Positions 7,999 through 16,284 of a stretch of DNA of 64,000 nt are shown here, in pieces. The stretch's first letter is position 1. The number at the start of each line of letters is the position of its first letter. The position numbers were made by a program, and so were the translations under genes. Source of the DNA: Flavisolibacter nicotianae (GTDB lineage Bacteria > Bacteroidota > Bacteroidia > Chitinophagales > Chitinophagaceae); assembly GCF_003628535.1 (NCBI RefSeq), contig NZ_RBCI01000008.1, positions 1-64,000 on the forward strand, in the 5' to 3' direction. The notes beneath the pieces were generated by a model, which ran no database searches, was not told the DNA's origin, and saw nothing but the letters and a program-made list of their open reading frames with translations.

Positions 7999-9072
7999 AT
8001 GGCAAAAAAGCACATTTTAATTGTACCCGGTGACGGAATCGGACAGGAAGTAACAGCCGTGGGTAAAAAAGTTCTGGACAAGATCGCAGAGAAGTTTGGG
8101 CACGAGTTTACCTATGATGAAGCCCAGATTGGCCACGTGGCCATTGAAGCAACCGGTAATCCTTTGCCGGATGAATCACTACAAAAAATGAAAGCTTCCG
8201 ATGCCGTTTTGTTTGGCGCTGTGGGGCATCCGAAGTACGACAACGATCCTTCTGCCAAAGTTCGTCCCGAACAAGGCTTGCTGAAGATGCGAAAGGAGCT
8301 GGGCCTTTATGCCAACCTTCGCCCCATCAAATTATTTGACGAATTGCTGGATGCGTCGAGCATTAAGCCCGAGATACTCCGCGGTGCCGATATCCTGTTT
8401 TTCCGCGAACTGACCGGCGATATTTATTTCGGTGAAAAAGGCCGCAAGAACAATGGTGACACCGCTTATGATGTCGCCGAGTACAGCCGCTACGAAGTGG
8501 AGCGCATTGCCCGCAAAGCCTTTGAAGCGGCCCGTACACGCCGAAAGAAATTGTGCTCTGTTGACAAGGCCAACGTGATTGAAACAAGCCGCTTGTGGCG
8601 TGAGGTGATCCAGAAGGTGGCACAGGAGTATCCTGATGTGGAAGTGGAACATCAGTTTGTAGATGCCACCGCCATGTTGCTCATTAAGGATCCGCGCCGT
8701 TTTGACGTGGTCGTGACGGCCAACCTGTTTGGTGATATTCTCACGGATGAGGCCTCGCAAATTGCGGGCTCCATGGGCATGCTGGCTTCGGCTTCCATTG
8801 GTGATGGTACCGGTGTGTACGAACCCATTCACGGTTCTGCACACGACATTACCGGGAAAGGTGTCGCCAACCCGCTGGCGTCCATTCTTTCTGCGGCTTT
8901 GTTGCTCGATATTTCCTTTGGGATGAAAGCCGAATCGGAAGCGGTGATCAACGCGGTTGATGCTGTCCTGAAACAGGGCTTCCGCACCCGTGATATCGCC
9001 GATGCACAAACGCCGGCAGAAAAGGTCCTGGGCACTGAAGCGATTGGTGAAGAAGTGCTGAAAGCATTGTAA
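7999..9072 (+). CDS. leuB: 3-isopropylmalate dehydrogenase
   Basis: 357 residues, typical length. It starts with the nucleotide-binding fold and PGDGIGQEV, has a dehydrogenase-family substrate segment (FFRELTGDIYFGEKG), the metal-binding region TNLFGDILTDEASQIAGSMG, and the NAD-selecting PIHGSAHDITGKGVANP segment. It oxidises 3-isopropylmalate and decarboxylates the product with NAD+. ATG 7999 (MAKKHILIVPGDG) is chosen because an upstream in-frame ATG at 7960 lies within a palindromic hairpin and would add 13 unrelated residues. It is the last gene of the leucine cluster; a hairpin follows at 9104. Confidence 0.97.
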   Translation: MAKKHILIVPGDGIGQEVTAVGKKVLDKIAEKFGHEFTYDEAQIGHVAIEATGNPLPDESLQKMKASDAVLFGAVGHPKYDNDPSAKVRPEQGLLKMRKELGLYANLRPIKLFDELLDASSIKPEILRGADILFFRELTGDIYFGEKGRKNNGDTAYDVAEYSRYEVERIARKAFEAARTRRKKLCSVDKANVIETSRLWREVIQKVAQEYPDVEVEHQFVDATAMLLIKDPRRFDVVVTANLFGDILTDEASQIAGSMGMLASASIGDGTGVYEPIHGSAHDITGKGVANPLASILSAALLLDISFGMKAESEAVINAVDAVLKQGFRTRDIADAQTPAEKVLGTEAIGEEVLKAL

Positions 9073-9103
9073 TCGGTTTCCTGATCGGGTAAGATTTTTT
9101 GGT

Positions 9104-9133
9104 AAGGGCTTACACGTCACAGTGTGAGCCCTT
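9104..9133 (+). terminator. Hairpin after leuB
   Basis: AAGGGCTTACAC (9104-9115) pairs with GTGTGAGCCCTT (9122-9133) with one G-T wobble and a 6-base loop. It lies 31 bases after the leuB stop. The following bases (GTTGTACC) are not a strong T-run, so it is a probable but not ideal terminator for the leucine operon. Confidence 0.6.
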
Positions 9134-9555
9134 GTTGTACCAGCAACAGGCCGCTGTTAGCGGAAGGGCAAAAAAAAGTCCACTGTAGAAACAGCGGACG
9201 CTAACGATTGCTTGCTATACGAAAAAGTTGAAAATTTCTTTTGTCGGGTCAGTCGCTTTGACTGATGAAACAAAAATAAAATACCAAAACCGCCGCTGCA
9301 CACCAATGTCAATTCTGTTTTACGATGCTCAACCCTGATTTCGATCGTTAAAATCCTTTCTGGTGGCTGGTTTCGGCGAATAGTAAGTTCGTGTTCAACG
9401 TGTTTTCCCACGATGGATTTTTCTTTTTTGTATGCGTTCTGCTAAAAAAATACGGGCCTGTCTGCACGATTGCCGGAAAAGCAGCCACGGCTGACACGTC
9501 CATCACTAATCCTTGTTGAATACTTTTATTTTGACCATTCTTCTCAGTTGATCCC
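9134..9555. other. Convergent intergenic region, no gene recognised
   Basis: This stretch lies between the ends of leuB (plus strand) and the GH10 xylanase (minus strand), so no promoter is needed here. A minus-strand frame of 84 codons exists at 9157-9411, but its composition is arbitrary and it has no recognisable motif. I see no repeat, RNA gene or further clear hairpin. Confidence 0.6.
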
Positions 9556-10659
9556 TTACCATTTCACCACCTCCCAGTAGGCTTTTTTGGGCTTGAGGTC
9601 TTTGTCGAATAAAAGCGGGTAGTCCTTCCGGTTTTTCACCGGGAAATTATCCAGCCAGCTGTACCGCTCGGAGATGTTCCAGAACGTAACGCCGGAAATT
9701 ACTTTTTTGTATTTGCGGAAAAGTTCAAAGGCCATTTTGTATTTCTCCAATTGCTGCTGTTCACGTTCAGCAGTGAAAGCGGTATTGGCATCTTCGGGTC
9801 TGCGTTCCCGTGCGTCGTGCTCTTTGGGATAAACGGAGATATCCAGTTCGGTGATCTGCAACTTCAGCCCCAGGCCGGCAAAGCGCTGAAGTGTACTTTC
9901 CAGTTGTTCTCTTGATGGTTCGTTCACCGCCCAATGACCCTGCAATCCTATACCGTGAATGGGCACGCCGGCGTCTTTCAGGCTCTTCACCAGGCGGTAA
10001 ATCTTTTCGCGTTTGACAGGACTGATCTCGTTGTAATCATTGTAAAAAAGAACGGCGTTCGGGTCGGCTTCGTGTGCCCATTGAAAGGCTTTGGCAATGT
10101 ATTCTTCACCGCAAATTTTTAACCACTGCGAAGGACGCAGGTATTCATCCGGTTTGTCGGAGATGGCTTCGTTCACCACGTCCCAGGCATACACGCTGCC
10201 CTTGTAGCGGTTGACCACGGTGAAGATGTGGTCTTTCAATCGCTGCAGCAACACCTCTTTGCTCACAGTGTTTCCTTTGTCATCCACAAACAGCCACGAA
10301 GGTGTCTGGTTGTGCCAGCAGAGGGTATGCCCACGGACCTTTAATTTGTTTCGCTGCGCAAACTGCACAATACTGTCGGCGCCTGCCCAGTTGTACTCGG
10401 TCTCCTTTGGATGGATAGGGCCCATCTTCATGGCGTTCTCCGGCGTCAGGCTGTTGAACTGCTGCAGCACCAGGGCTGCTTCATCGGTTTTCAGGGCCCG
10501 CGGTGAAACAGCTACACCCATCGTAAAGTAGTCGGCGTAATAATCTTTCAGTCCTTTTTCGGAAGAGGCCGTGTTGCCGGACGTCGATTGCAGCTGCCTG
10601 CTTTGGCTGCAGGAGAGAAGCAGCAGGAGGCCCGCTGCGCTGAAAAGTTTTTTGATCAT
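9556..10659 (-). CDS. GH10 endo-1,4-beta-xylanase, lipoprotein
   Basis: 367 residues. The N-terminus is a lipoprotein signal with lipobox LLSC (Cys17), then a short Ser-rich linker and a GH10 barrel. The acid/base is Glu164 in DVVNEA and the nucleophile Glu271 in ITELDIS; substrate-binding blocks LTPENAMKMG and GHTLCWHNQTPSW are intact. It cuts internal beta-1,4-xylosyl links. It is the most downstream gene of the minus-strand xylan group but is separated from the CE15 gene by 285 bases holding a large inverted repeat, so it may have its own promoter. Attachment to the outer membrane is inferred from the lipobox. Confidence 0.95.
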   Translation of the reverse strand: MIKKLFSAAGLLLLLSCSQSRQLQSTSGNTASSEKGLKDYYADYFTMGVAVSPRALKTDEAALVLQQFNSLTPENAMKMGPIHPKETEYNWAGADSIVQFAQRNKLKVRGHTLCWHNQTPSWLFVDDKGNTVSKEVLLQRLKDHIFTVVNRYKGSVYAWDVVNEAISDKPDEYLRPSQWLKICGEEYIAKAFQWAHEADPNAVLFYNDYNEISPVKREKIYRLVKSLKDAGVPIHGIGLQGHWAVNEPSREQLESTLQRFAGLGLKLQITELDISVYPKEHDARERRPEDANTAFTAEREQQQLEKYKMAFELFRKYKKVISGVTFWNISERYSWLDNFPVKNRKDYPLLFDKDLKPKKAYWEVVKW

Positions 10660-10753
10660 GGTTGTTTCAGGTTTTATTTTTTGTCACCGGCTTTTGTTCC
10701 TCGATGGAGCTTCCGTTGCGACGCTCCGTTCATCGTTCCATTCGCTAAGGAAC

Positions 10754-10842
10754 TTTTTAAAACCACAGTGACACGGTGGACACAGAGAACCACAGAGCTC
10801 TCTGTGCACCTTCGTGTCTTTGTGTCTCCGTGGTTCAAAAAA
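10754..10842. repeat. CCACGGAG-type imperfect inverted repeat
   Basis: The element between GH10 and CE15 starts with a T-run and aaaaccacagtg and ends with ctccgtggttc plus an A-run; the ends are inverted copies. Read from the right end on the minus strand it shows a roughly 8-base rhythm (CACGGAGA, CACAAAGA, CACGAAGG). A related element with nearly the same ends lies at 27438-27531. No gene is linked to it. It could fold into a long hairpin and terminate or stabilise transcripts in the minus-strand xylan group (inference). Confidence 0.75.
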
Positions 10843-10944
10843 CACAGTAGTGTTCAGAACCCTGAAGTGTGCGACGCAAGAGAAGCTAAATAGAATTTCT
10901 GCTGCCGGTTACATCATTCTCATTTATGTAAAAGAGCTGCGCAA

Positions 10945-12300
10945 TTATCTTTTCCAATACCGCTCTGCAAACTGCAGAAAGGTGGGCCAGTTGGGACCCG
11001 TGGTATGGCCGCCGCTGTGCTGTCGCCAGGCAATGTCGCCGTTGAGCAAAGCAACTTCCTGCGGCGGCATTTCGGTGACGCCCAGGTCTTTTTTACCCAG
11101 CAGGCGGTACACCGGTCCTGCGTGCACGCCGGCGATGAACATGCCCTTTGCATCGATCCACTGGCCTTCCACGGTTGGCGAACCCACGCTGATGAACACG
11201 GGTCGCGGCGCACATAGCGCAATCAGTTCGTGGGCATCAACAGGTAAATCATTCGGTGTCAGCGGGCCTGCGTACTTGATAAAGTTGCCGGCAAACCAAT
11301 GGTATTCGCCGGAAGAGGCCAGGTTCTCCACCTGTTCGCCAAACACACGGCGCAGGATCTTGGCGCCACCGGCTCCCGACGATCCAATAAAGCCAATGGC
11401 AAAACGCGGCTCGTATGCCATGGCCACCAGTGCAGCCTTGCCGTAGCGGGAGAGGCCTTCAATGCCCACCCGTTTGGCGTCAACCGCTTTGTCAGTTTCA
11501 AAATAATCCAGCGCACGGCTGGCGCCCCAGGCCCAGGCTTTCAACGTGCCCCAGTCATCGGGTTTGCGGGGCTGGCCCCTGTTCACCAGGCCAATGATGC
11601 CCTGCGTAAGCCCTGCACCGTTATCGGCCTGGTAACTCGTTGGAACAAGAATGGCATAGCCCCAGCCTTTTGCCAGCACCTGTTCCTGCCAGGTAGGTCC
11701 CGGCGTTTGCATGCTGGCCGGCAGGCGAAAACCGGCCGGGAACTGGAAGCCGAATTCCATCATCACCGGCACCGGGCCCCGGGCTTCGGCCGGCGTGGTG
11801 AGGGTGAGTTGAATGTCGACTTTGATCGCCGGGTGAGATGAATTATCCACGTGACCGATCAATCGTTTGGTCACCGCTTTTATGCTGCCAACAGTGTCAT
11901 TGGAAACCGAGGCCATTTCCCATTTTACGCCGGGAACATTGGCCGGCACCCGGCCGTAAATTTCCCGGTCAAACTCTTCCACGATCTCGGGCCTACGCTT
12001 TTCCCACCAGGATTTTGCATTGGCTACTTTCTGTCCGTTCTTCAACGTTAGCGGATCGGGCAGGGTAGTGTAGGGAGTAGCCTTTGTTTCATCGCTGTTG
12101 GCTGCGTTGGGCGCCTGCGGATTACCGGAGGGACCGGGCCTTGTGGCAGTGATGCCCAACTGCTGCAACATGTTTTTGTAATCCTGTTGCGTGAGCTTGT
12201 TGATGCTGTCCATGCGCAGGCTGTCGGCGCGGCTCAAACGAAATTGCGCCTGCCCCTGCAAGGCGGCCAAACAGAAAAAAGTGATCGCCAGTTTTTTCAT
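10945..12300 (-). CDS. CE15-type 4-O-methyl-glucuronoyl methylesterase, secreted
   Basis: 451 residues with an Sec signal peptide (cut near QGQAQ) and an alpha/beta-hydrolase fold. The CE15 nucleophile motif is GLSRYGK with Ser284, and the catalytic His is likely His432 in GGHTTGPNWPTF. Such enzymes split the ester between glucuronic acid side chains of xylan and lignin alcohols. The start codon overlaps the stop of the CE4 gene by four bases, so the two are translationally coupled. Together with GH115 (removes glucuronic acid) and GH10 this forms a glucuronoxylan debranching set. The N-terminal 70 residues are rich in Gln, Asn and Pro and look like a linker. Confidence 0.9.
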   Translation of the reverse strand: MKKLAITFFCLAALQGQAQFRLSRADSLRMDSINKLTQQDYKNMLQQLGITATRPGPSGNPQAPNAANSDETKATPYTTLPDPLTLKNGQKVANAKSWWEKRRPEIVEEFDREIYGRVPANVPGVKWEMASVSNDTVGSIKAVTKRLIGHVDNSSHPAIKVDIQLTLTTPAEARGPVPVMMEFGFQFPAGFRLPASMQTPGPTWQEQVLAKGWGYAILVPTSYQADNGAGLTQGIIGLVNRGQPRKPDDWGTLKAWAWGASRALDYFETDKAVDAKRVGIEGLSRYGKAALVAMAYEPRFAIGFIGSSGAGGAKILRRVFGEQVENLASSGEYHWFAGNFIKYAGPLTPNDLPVDAHELIALCAPRPVFISVGSPTVEGQWIDAKGMFIAGVHAGPVYRLLGKKDLGVTEMPPQEVALLNGDIAWRQHSGGHTTGPNWPTFLQFAERYWKR

Positions 12301-13100
12301 GATGATTTTTTTGACTGGTGGGTTTTGATGTATTCGGCTACGTCAAGCATGGGGGCCACCCAGATTTGCTTTTGGTTTGCTTTCAAAAATTGCAGCAACT
12401 GGCGGTGTGCCGGCAGCGAAACATTGAGCCCGTGCTCGCCACCCACACCGTGGAAAAGAAAAACCAGCAGGGTATGGGTTTGCATGGCCTGTTTCACCAG
12501 GGTAATCATTTCCGCGCCGGACTGGCCGTTGATCATGTAGCAGGGCAGATCGTAGAGGTTTGCCTTATCGATAGTCGGCATGTCGCCGTGAACACCTCTC
12601 GCCGCAACAAAATCGTCTTTCAGGCCTTCGATGTAAACAGTATCGTGAATTTTGGTGTCGCCACAGGGAAACGCAAAGGTTCGTTTGTCTTTGCCGTCAA
12701 TGGCTTTGAGAATGTTGTTCATTCCTCTTGCTTCATCGGTGGCCCTTCGAACAGTGTAGTACCGCAGGTCATAATCGCCTTTCACAAACTCCCGTCCGGG
12801 GCGGCCGCCTTCACAGGCATGCCAGATGGTGTGATTGGCGAGTTCGTGTCCTTTGGCAGCCGCTTTGCGCCAGCCGGCAATTTGCTTGTTTAGCTGGTTG
12901 GCATAATCGGAGATGTAAAACGTGCCTTTCAGGCCAGCCGAATCAAGTGCGGGAATGGCATTGGTTAAATCAACGTTCAACCCGTCGTCATAGGTCAGCA
13001 CAACCGCACAACTTTTTCCATTCCAGGTAGTAGCTGTTTGTGCGTTGACTTTTCCCTGAACAAGTGCAAAGAGAGAAAGCGCCAGAATTGTTTTTTTCAT
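12297..13100 (-). CDS. CE4-like polysaccharide deacetylase, secreted
   Basis: 267 residues from ATG 13100, which begins a clear signal peptide (MKKTILALSLFALVQGKVNAQ); an upstream in-frame extension to 13139 lacks signal character. NodB-homology motifs are TYDDG (Asp38 base, Asp39 metal) and H90-T-I-W-H94, the metal-binding His pair. These enzymes remove acetyl groups; acetylxylan is the natural guess here because the neighbours act on xylan, but chitin-oligomer or peptidoglycan targets cannot be excluded. It overlaps CE15 by four bases and follows the acetylesterase gene by 16 bases, so the three form one transcription unit. Confidence 0.85.
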   Translation of the reverse strand: MKKTILALSLFALVQGKVNAQTATTWNGKSCAVVLTYDDGLNVDLTNAIPALDSAGLKGTFYISDYANQLNKQIAGWRKAAAKGHELANHTIWHACEGGRPGREFVKGDYDLRYYTVRRATDEARGMNNILKAIDGKDKRTFAFPCGDTKIHDTVYIEGLKDDFVAARGVHGDMPTIDKANLYDLPCYMINGQSGAEMITLVKQAMQTHTLLVFLFHGVGGEHGLNVSLPAHRQLLQFLKANQKQIWVAPMLDVAEYIKTHQSKKSS

Positions 13101-13116
13101 GTGTGCAAATTGTTTT

Positions 13117-15045
13117 TTAGGGATTGACAGTGGCCCCAAACGGCGATGCCGGCAGGCCTTCCTTGTTGTACAAATTGGGGTTCACTGGGTTGTCGGCCCA
13201 GGCATAGCGGACGTGCACGGGGTTTTGCACCTCGTCGTTCCACACGATGATCTTGTCGCCTTCGATTTTGGCTTTGGCCCACACAAATTTTTTGTCGGCA
13301 CCGGCTATGGCAAATTCACTCAGTTCTTCGCCGTCGTTGGTGATGAGGCCACTGCCTACATTGGTAAAGGAAAGTATGATCCTGGCCCCATCTTTTTGTG
13401 CCGATTGATACAGCGGACCGCCAGCAACCAACGCCTTTTCACCGTACGCCACTTTCATGGCCTGCAGCGCCAGGCGTTCGCCCACTTCTTTTTTCCGGTC
13501 GGGATGAATGTCATTCCATTCACCCAGGTCAATGGCCACGGCCATGCCGGTGTTGGGAAGCGAAAGGGATTTCGTTTGTGCTTCCCTGAAAGCTGCCCAA
13601 CTACTTTCGGTGGGCAGATAACTCATCTCCATGAATCCGGGCAACTGTACAAAGAAGAAAGGAGCAGTGGGAGCATTCCATTTCTGCAGCCAGTCCTGGA
13701 TCATGGCGGGTTGCAGCCTGGCGTATTCCTCCGGCCGGCCGGCATTGGATTCGCCCTGGTACCAGTTGAAGCCTTTGACGGTGTAGCTGGTGAGTGGTGC
13801 AACCATCGCATTGTACAAAGACGCCGGTTGATTTTGCAAAGCAATGCCGGGGACAAAACTGCGTTGTGGTGTGAAGACCTGTCCCACTTTGTAATGCCAT
13901 TCGCCTTTCAGATCAACCGTGTCATTGCCGGCAAATAATTGGTAAGGCTTGTCGGGTACAAAACCGCCCTTTCCTCCGTTGTTGGTGACACGGACGACGA
14001 ACAGATTTTTTCCCGGCTTCAGTAGTCCCGCAGGAACTGTGTAGCGGCGCTGGGGATACATGTAACCGGTGTTGCCCACCTGCTTGCCGTTGATGTACAA
14101 GGCATCGGCATCGACGATTCTTCCCAGGAAAACTTTTGCTTGTGTATTCGTCATTGATGCCGGAACATCAATTTCCCTGCGGTACCAAACAACGCCATCC
14201 AAATCCTTGATGCCCTGGTCTTCCCAGTAACCCGGAATGTTAATCGGTCGCCAGCCTTTGGGTTCATAGGTTGGATCGTGCCAGGGTTTAGCGCTGGTCA
14301 TGCCTTTGTCTTCTCCACGGGGCGGACGGGCTGCCAGAGCAGTTTTCCGGTTGGTGCCGTTGACATAGGCCGTGTCTTTGTTTTTTTCGACGGTGCTTAA
14401 AATGTTCGGGAATTCTTTGAGGCTTGCTTCGCTCATCATGGCCTCGATAGGCACGCCGCCCCAGCTGGCGTTGATGATGCCTATGGGCACACCGTATTTT
14501 TCGTAAAGCGATTTGGCAAAGAAGTAGGCCACGGCTGAAAAGTCCAGCACATCCTTCGGGTTGGCGGCTTTCCAGCTTCCGCTTGGCAAATCTTCCTGCG
14601 GGCCTTGCAAGGCCGTGATGTTGGGCACCCAAAACTGCCGGATCTGCGGGTAGTTTGCTTTTGCAATTTCATCGGCGTAGCGTACGCTGTGCAAACTCAT
14701 TTGGTGCACCATGTTCGACTGGCCGGCGCAGACCCACACATCACCAGCCAGCACGTCTTTTAACGTGATGTGATTACTCCCATCAATGTTCAGGGTATAC
14801 GGCCCGCCGGCTTTGGTGGGCTGTATAAACAAAGACCATTTTCCATCAGCAGCCGTTGTGGTTTTGTACGTTTTTTTGTTGAAGGTGACCTGCACTTTTT
14901 CTCCCGGTGCAGCCCAGCCCCAGACTTTCACTTTTGTGTCACGTTGCAACACCATGCTGTCCCGTAGTAATCGCGGAAGGCGCACCTGTGCATCGGCGGT
15001 GGAGAGTACGCAAAGGGAGAGGACACTGAAAAAGAAACGCATCAT
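13117..15045 (-). CDS. Sialate O-acetylesterase-type SGNH esterase with inserted jelly-roll domain
   Basis: 642 residues with a signal peptide. The SGNH nucleophile is Ser110 in GDVWVCAGQSNM; the C-terminal half has WYQGESN and the DxxH region NDIHPDRKKEVGERL. Residues about 260-400 form an insertion like the sugar-binding jelly-roll of GH2 enzymes (WYRREIDVP, LGRIVDADALYINGKQVG), absent from the shorter paralogue at 27624. In a xylan locus it most likely removes acetyl esters from xylan, in spite of the family name (inference). Two start codons are possible (15045 or 15042). A 33-base hairpin separates it from GH43 upstream. Confidence 0.88.
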   Translation of the reverse strand: MMRFFFSVLSLCVLSTADAQVRLPRLLRDSMVLQRDTKVKVWGWAAPGEKVQVTFNKKTYKTTTAADGKWSLFIQPTKAGGPYTLNIDGSNHITLKDVLAGDVWVCAGQSNMVHQMSLHSVRYADEIAKANYPQIRQFWVPNITALQGPQEDLPSGSWKAANPKDVLDFSAVAYFFAKSLYEKYGVPIGIINASWGGVPIEAMMSEASLKEFPNILSTVEKNKDTAYVNGTNRKTALAARPPRGEDKGMTSAKPWHDPTYEPKGWRPINIPGYWEDQGIKDLDGVVWYRREIDVPASMTNTQAKVFLGRIVDADALYINGKQVGNTGYMYPQRRYTVPAGLLKPGKNLFVVRVTNNGGKGGFVPDKPYQLFAGNDTVDLKGEWHYKVGQVFTPQRSFVPGIALQNQPASLYNAMVAPLTSYTVKGFNWYQGESNAGRPEEYARLQPAMIQDWLQKWNAPTAPFFFVQLPGFMEMSYLPTESSWAAFREAQTKSLSLPNTGMAVAIDLGEWNDIHPDRKKEVGERLALQAMKVAYGEKALVAGGPLYQSAQKDGARIILSFTNVGSGLITNDGEELSEFAIAGADKKFVWAKAKIEGDKIIVWNDEVQNPVHVRYAWADNPVNPNLYNKEGLPASPFGATVNP

Positions 15046-15099
15046 GGAAAGGAGTCTTGAAAAATTTTCGGTTGATCGTTTTGGCTAGGTTGGTGTTTT

Positions 15100-15132
15100 A
15101 GACACCGGAGGTTTTTAAAACCTCCGGTGTCT
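15100..15132. repeat. Perfect 16-bp-arm hairpin between GH43 and acetylesterase genes
   Basis: AGACACCGGAGGTTTT (15100-15115), one T, then the exact inverse (15117-15132). It lies 12 bases after the GH43 stop and 54 bases before the next start on the minus strand. The A/T-rich centre and GC-rich arms differ from a normal terminator, and no long T-run follows on the minus strand. From memory, GACACC-GGAGGTTT-type palindromes recur in Bacteroidota, so this may be a dispersed repeat. Confidence 0.8.
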
Positions 15133-15143
15133 TTGGTTGCCTG

Positions 15144-16241
15144 TTATTTCACAGGCGTGATCGTTTGGATGGTGCCATCCGGGTTGAATTTCAGTTCGGT
15201 CACTTTTACATTGCGCAGGTGCGTTTTTCCGCTCAGTTGCGTGTCGTGGTAAAACAGCCACCACTTGCCGTCTTTTTCAATGATGGAATGGTGCGTGGTC
15301 CAGCCTTCAACAGGATTCAGGATCACACCCTGGTAGGTGAATGGGCCATACGGCGACGTGCCGGTGGCATACACCAGGTTGTGTGTGTCGCCTGTGGAAT
15401 ATGTGAAGTAGTATTTGCCGTCTTTTTTAAACATCCAGGGCCCTTCAAAATAACGTTTGTCGTTGTCCTTCTCGTAAAACGGCTTGCCGTCTTTGCCCAG
15501 GATCTGCACTTCCTTGACGGGTTCGGCAAAGCTCTTCATGTCTGCACCCAGCTTGGCCACGCGGGGCAGGATGGCGGCTTCATCGGGCTTGCGGTTGCCT
15601 TTTGTGGAGTCGTACCGGTTGTTGTTCCAGCGCTGCAGTTGACCACCCCAGATCCCGCCGAAATACATGTAATGTGATCCGTTGTCATCCTTGAAAACGC
15701 AAGGGTCGATGCTGTAGCTGCCCTGGATAGGTTGCGCTTCGGGTTTAAACGGTCCTTCGGGTTTGCTGCTGGTGGCCACGCCAATGCGGAAAACATCCTG
15801 CTTGTCTTTCACGGGGAAATACAGGTAGTAGGTGCCGTTGGCAAAAGCGGCGTCCGGTGCCCACAGTTGGCGGCCGGCCCAGGGAATGTCTTTGATGTCG
15901 AGTGCCACGCCGTGATCGGTAACGGGTCCGCCAACGCTGTCCATGGAAAGAATGTGGTAATCCCGCATATCGAAATGGCTGCCCAGGTCATCTTCCTTTG
16001 TGCCGGTGGCGGTGTCATGTGAAGGATAGATGTAGATGCGGCCGTTGAAGACATGCGCCGAGGGATCGGCGGTGTAGATGTGCGTTACCAGCGGTTGCGA
16101 CAGGTAGTGCTTGCCGCTGGTGTCGGCTTTAGCTGTTTGTTTTTCTTCCGTGCTGTTTGCATTTTGTGAATTGCTGCAGCCCAGGAGCGCTGTGGCGAAT
16201 AAGCCTGCTGCAAAAAAGAGTGGTGATTTGAAAGGTGTCAT
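15144..16241 (-). CDS. GH43-family arabinofuranosidase/xylosidase, lipoprotein
   Basis: 365 residues. Lipobox LLGC (Cys22), a Ser/Thr/Lys-rich linker, then one five-bladed propeller. The GH43 catalytic triad can be seen: Asp59 (TADPSAHVF) as base, Asp179 (SIDPCVF) as pKa modulator and Glu266 (YFEGPWMF) as acid. There is no C-terminal beta-sandwich, so it is a compact GH43. Substrates of such forms are terminal xylose or arabinose of xylan oligomers; sequence does not separate the two. It stands 43 bases after GH115 and is in the minus-strand xylan operon. Confidence 0.92.
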   Translation of the reverse strand: MTPFKSPLFFAAGLFATALLGCSNSQNANSTEEKQTAKADTSGKHYLSQPLVTHIYTADPSAHVFNGRIYIYPSHDTATGTKEDDLGSHFDMRDYHILSMDSVGGPVTDHGVALDIKDIPWAGRQLWAPDAAFANGTYYLYFPVKDKQDVFRIGVATSSKPEGPFKPEAQPIQGSYSIDPCVFKDDNGSHYMYFGGIWGGQLQRWNNNRYDSTKGNRKPDEAAILPRVAKLGADMKSFAEPVKEVQILGKDGKPFYEKDNDKRYFEGPWMFKKDGKYYFTYSTGDTHNLVYATGTSPYGPFTYQGVILNPVEGWTTHHSIIEKDGKWWLFYHDTQLSGKTHLRNVKVTELKFNPDGTIQTITPVK

Positions 16242-16284
16242 AAGAAGTGATCGTTTGAAAAGTGTATGCGTTTAAAGTTTCTGC

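Noticed and set aside
9157-9411. 84-codon minus-strand frame after leuB
   Set aside because: No motif, no partner gene, low-information sequence in a convergent spacer.
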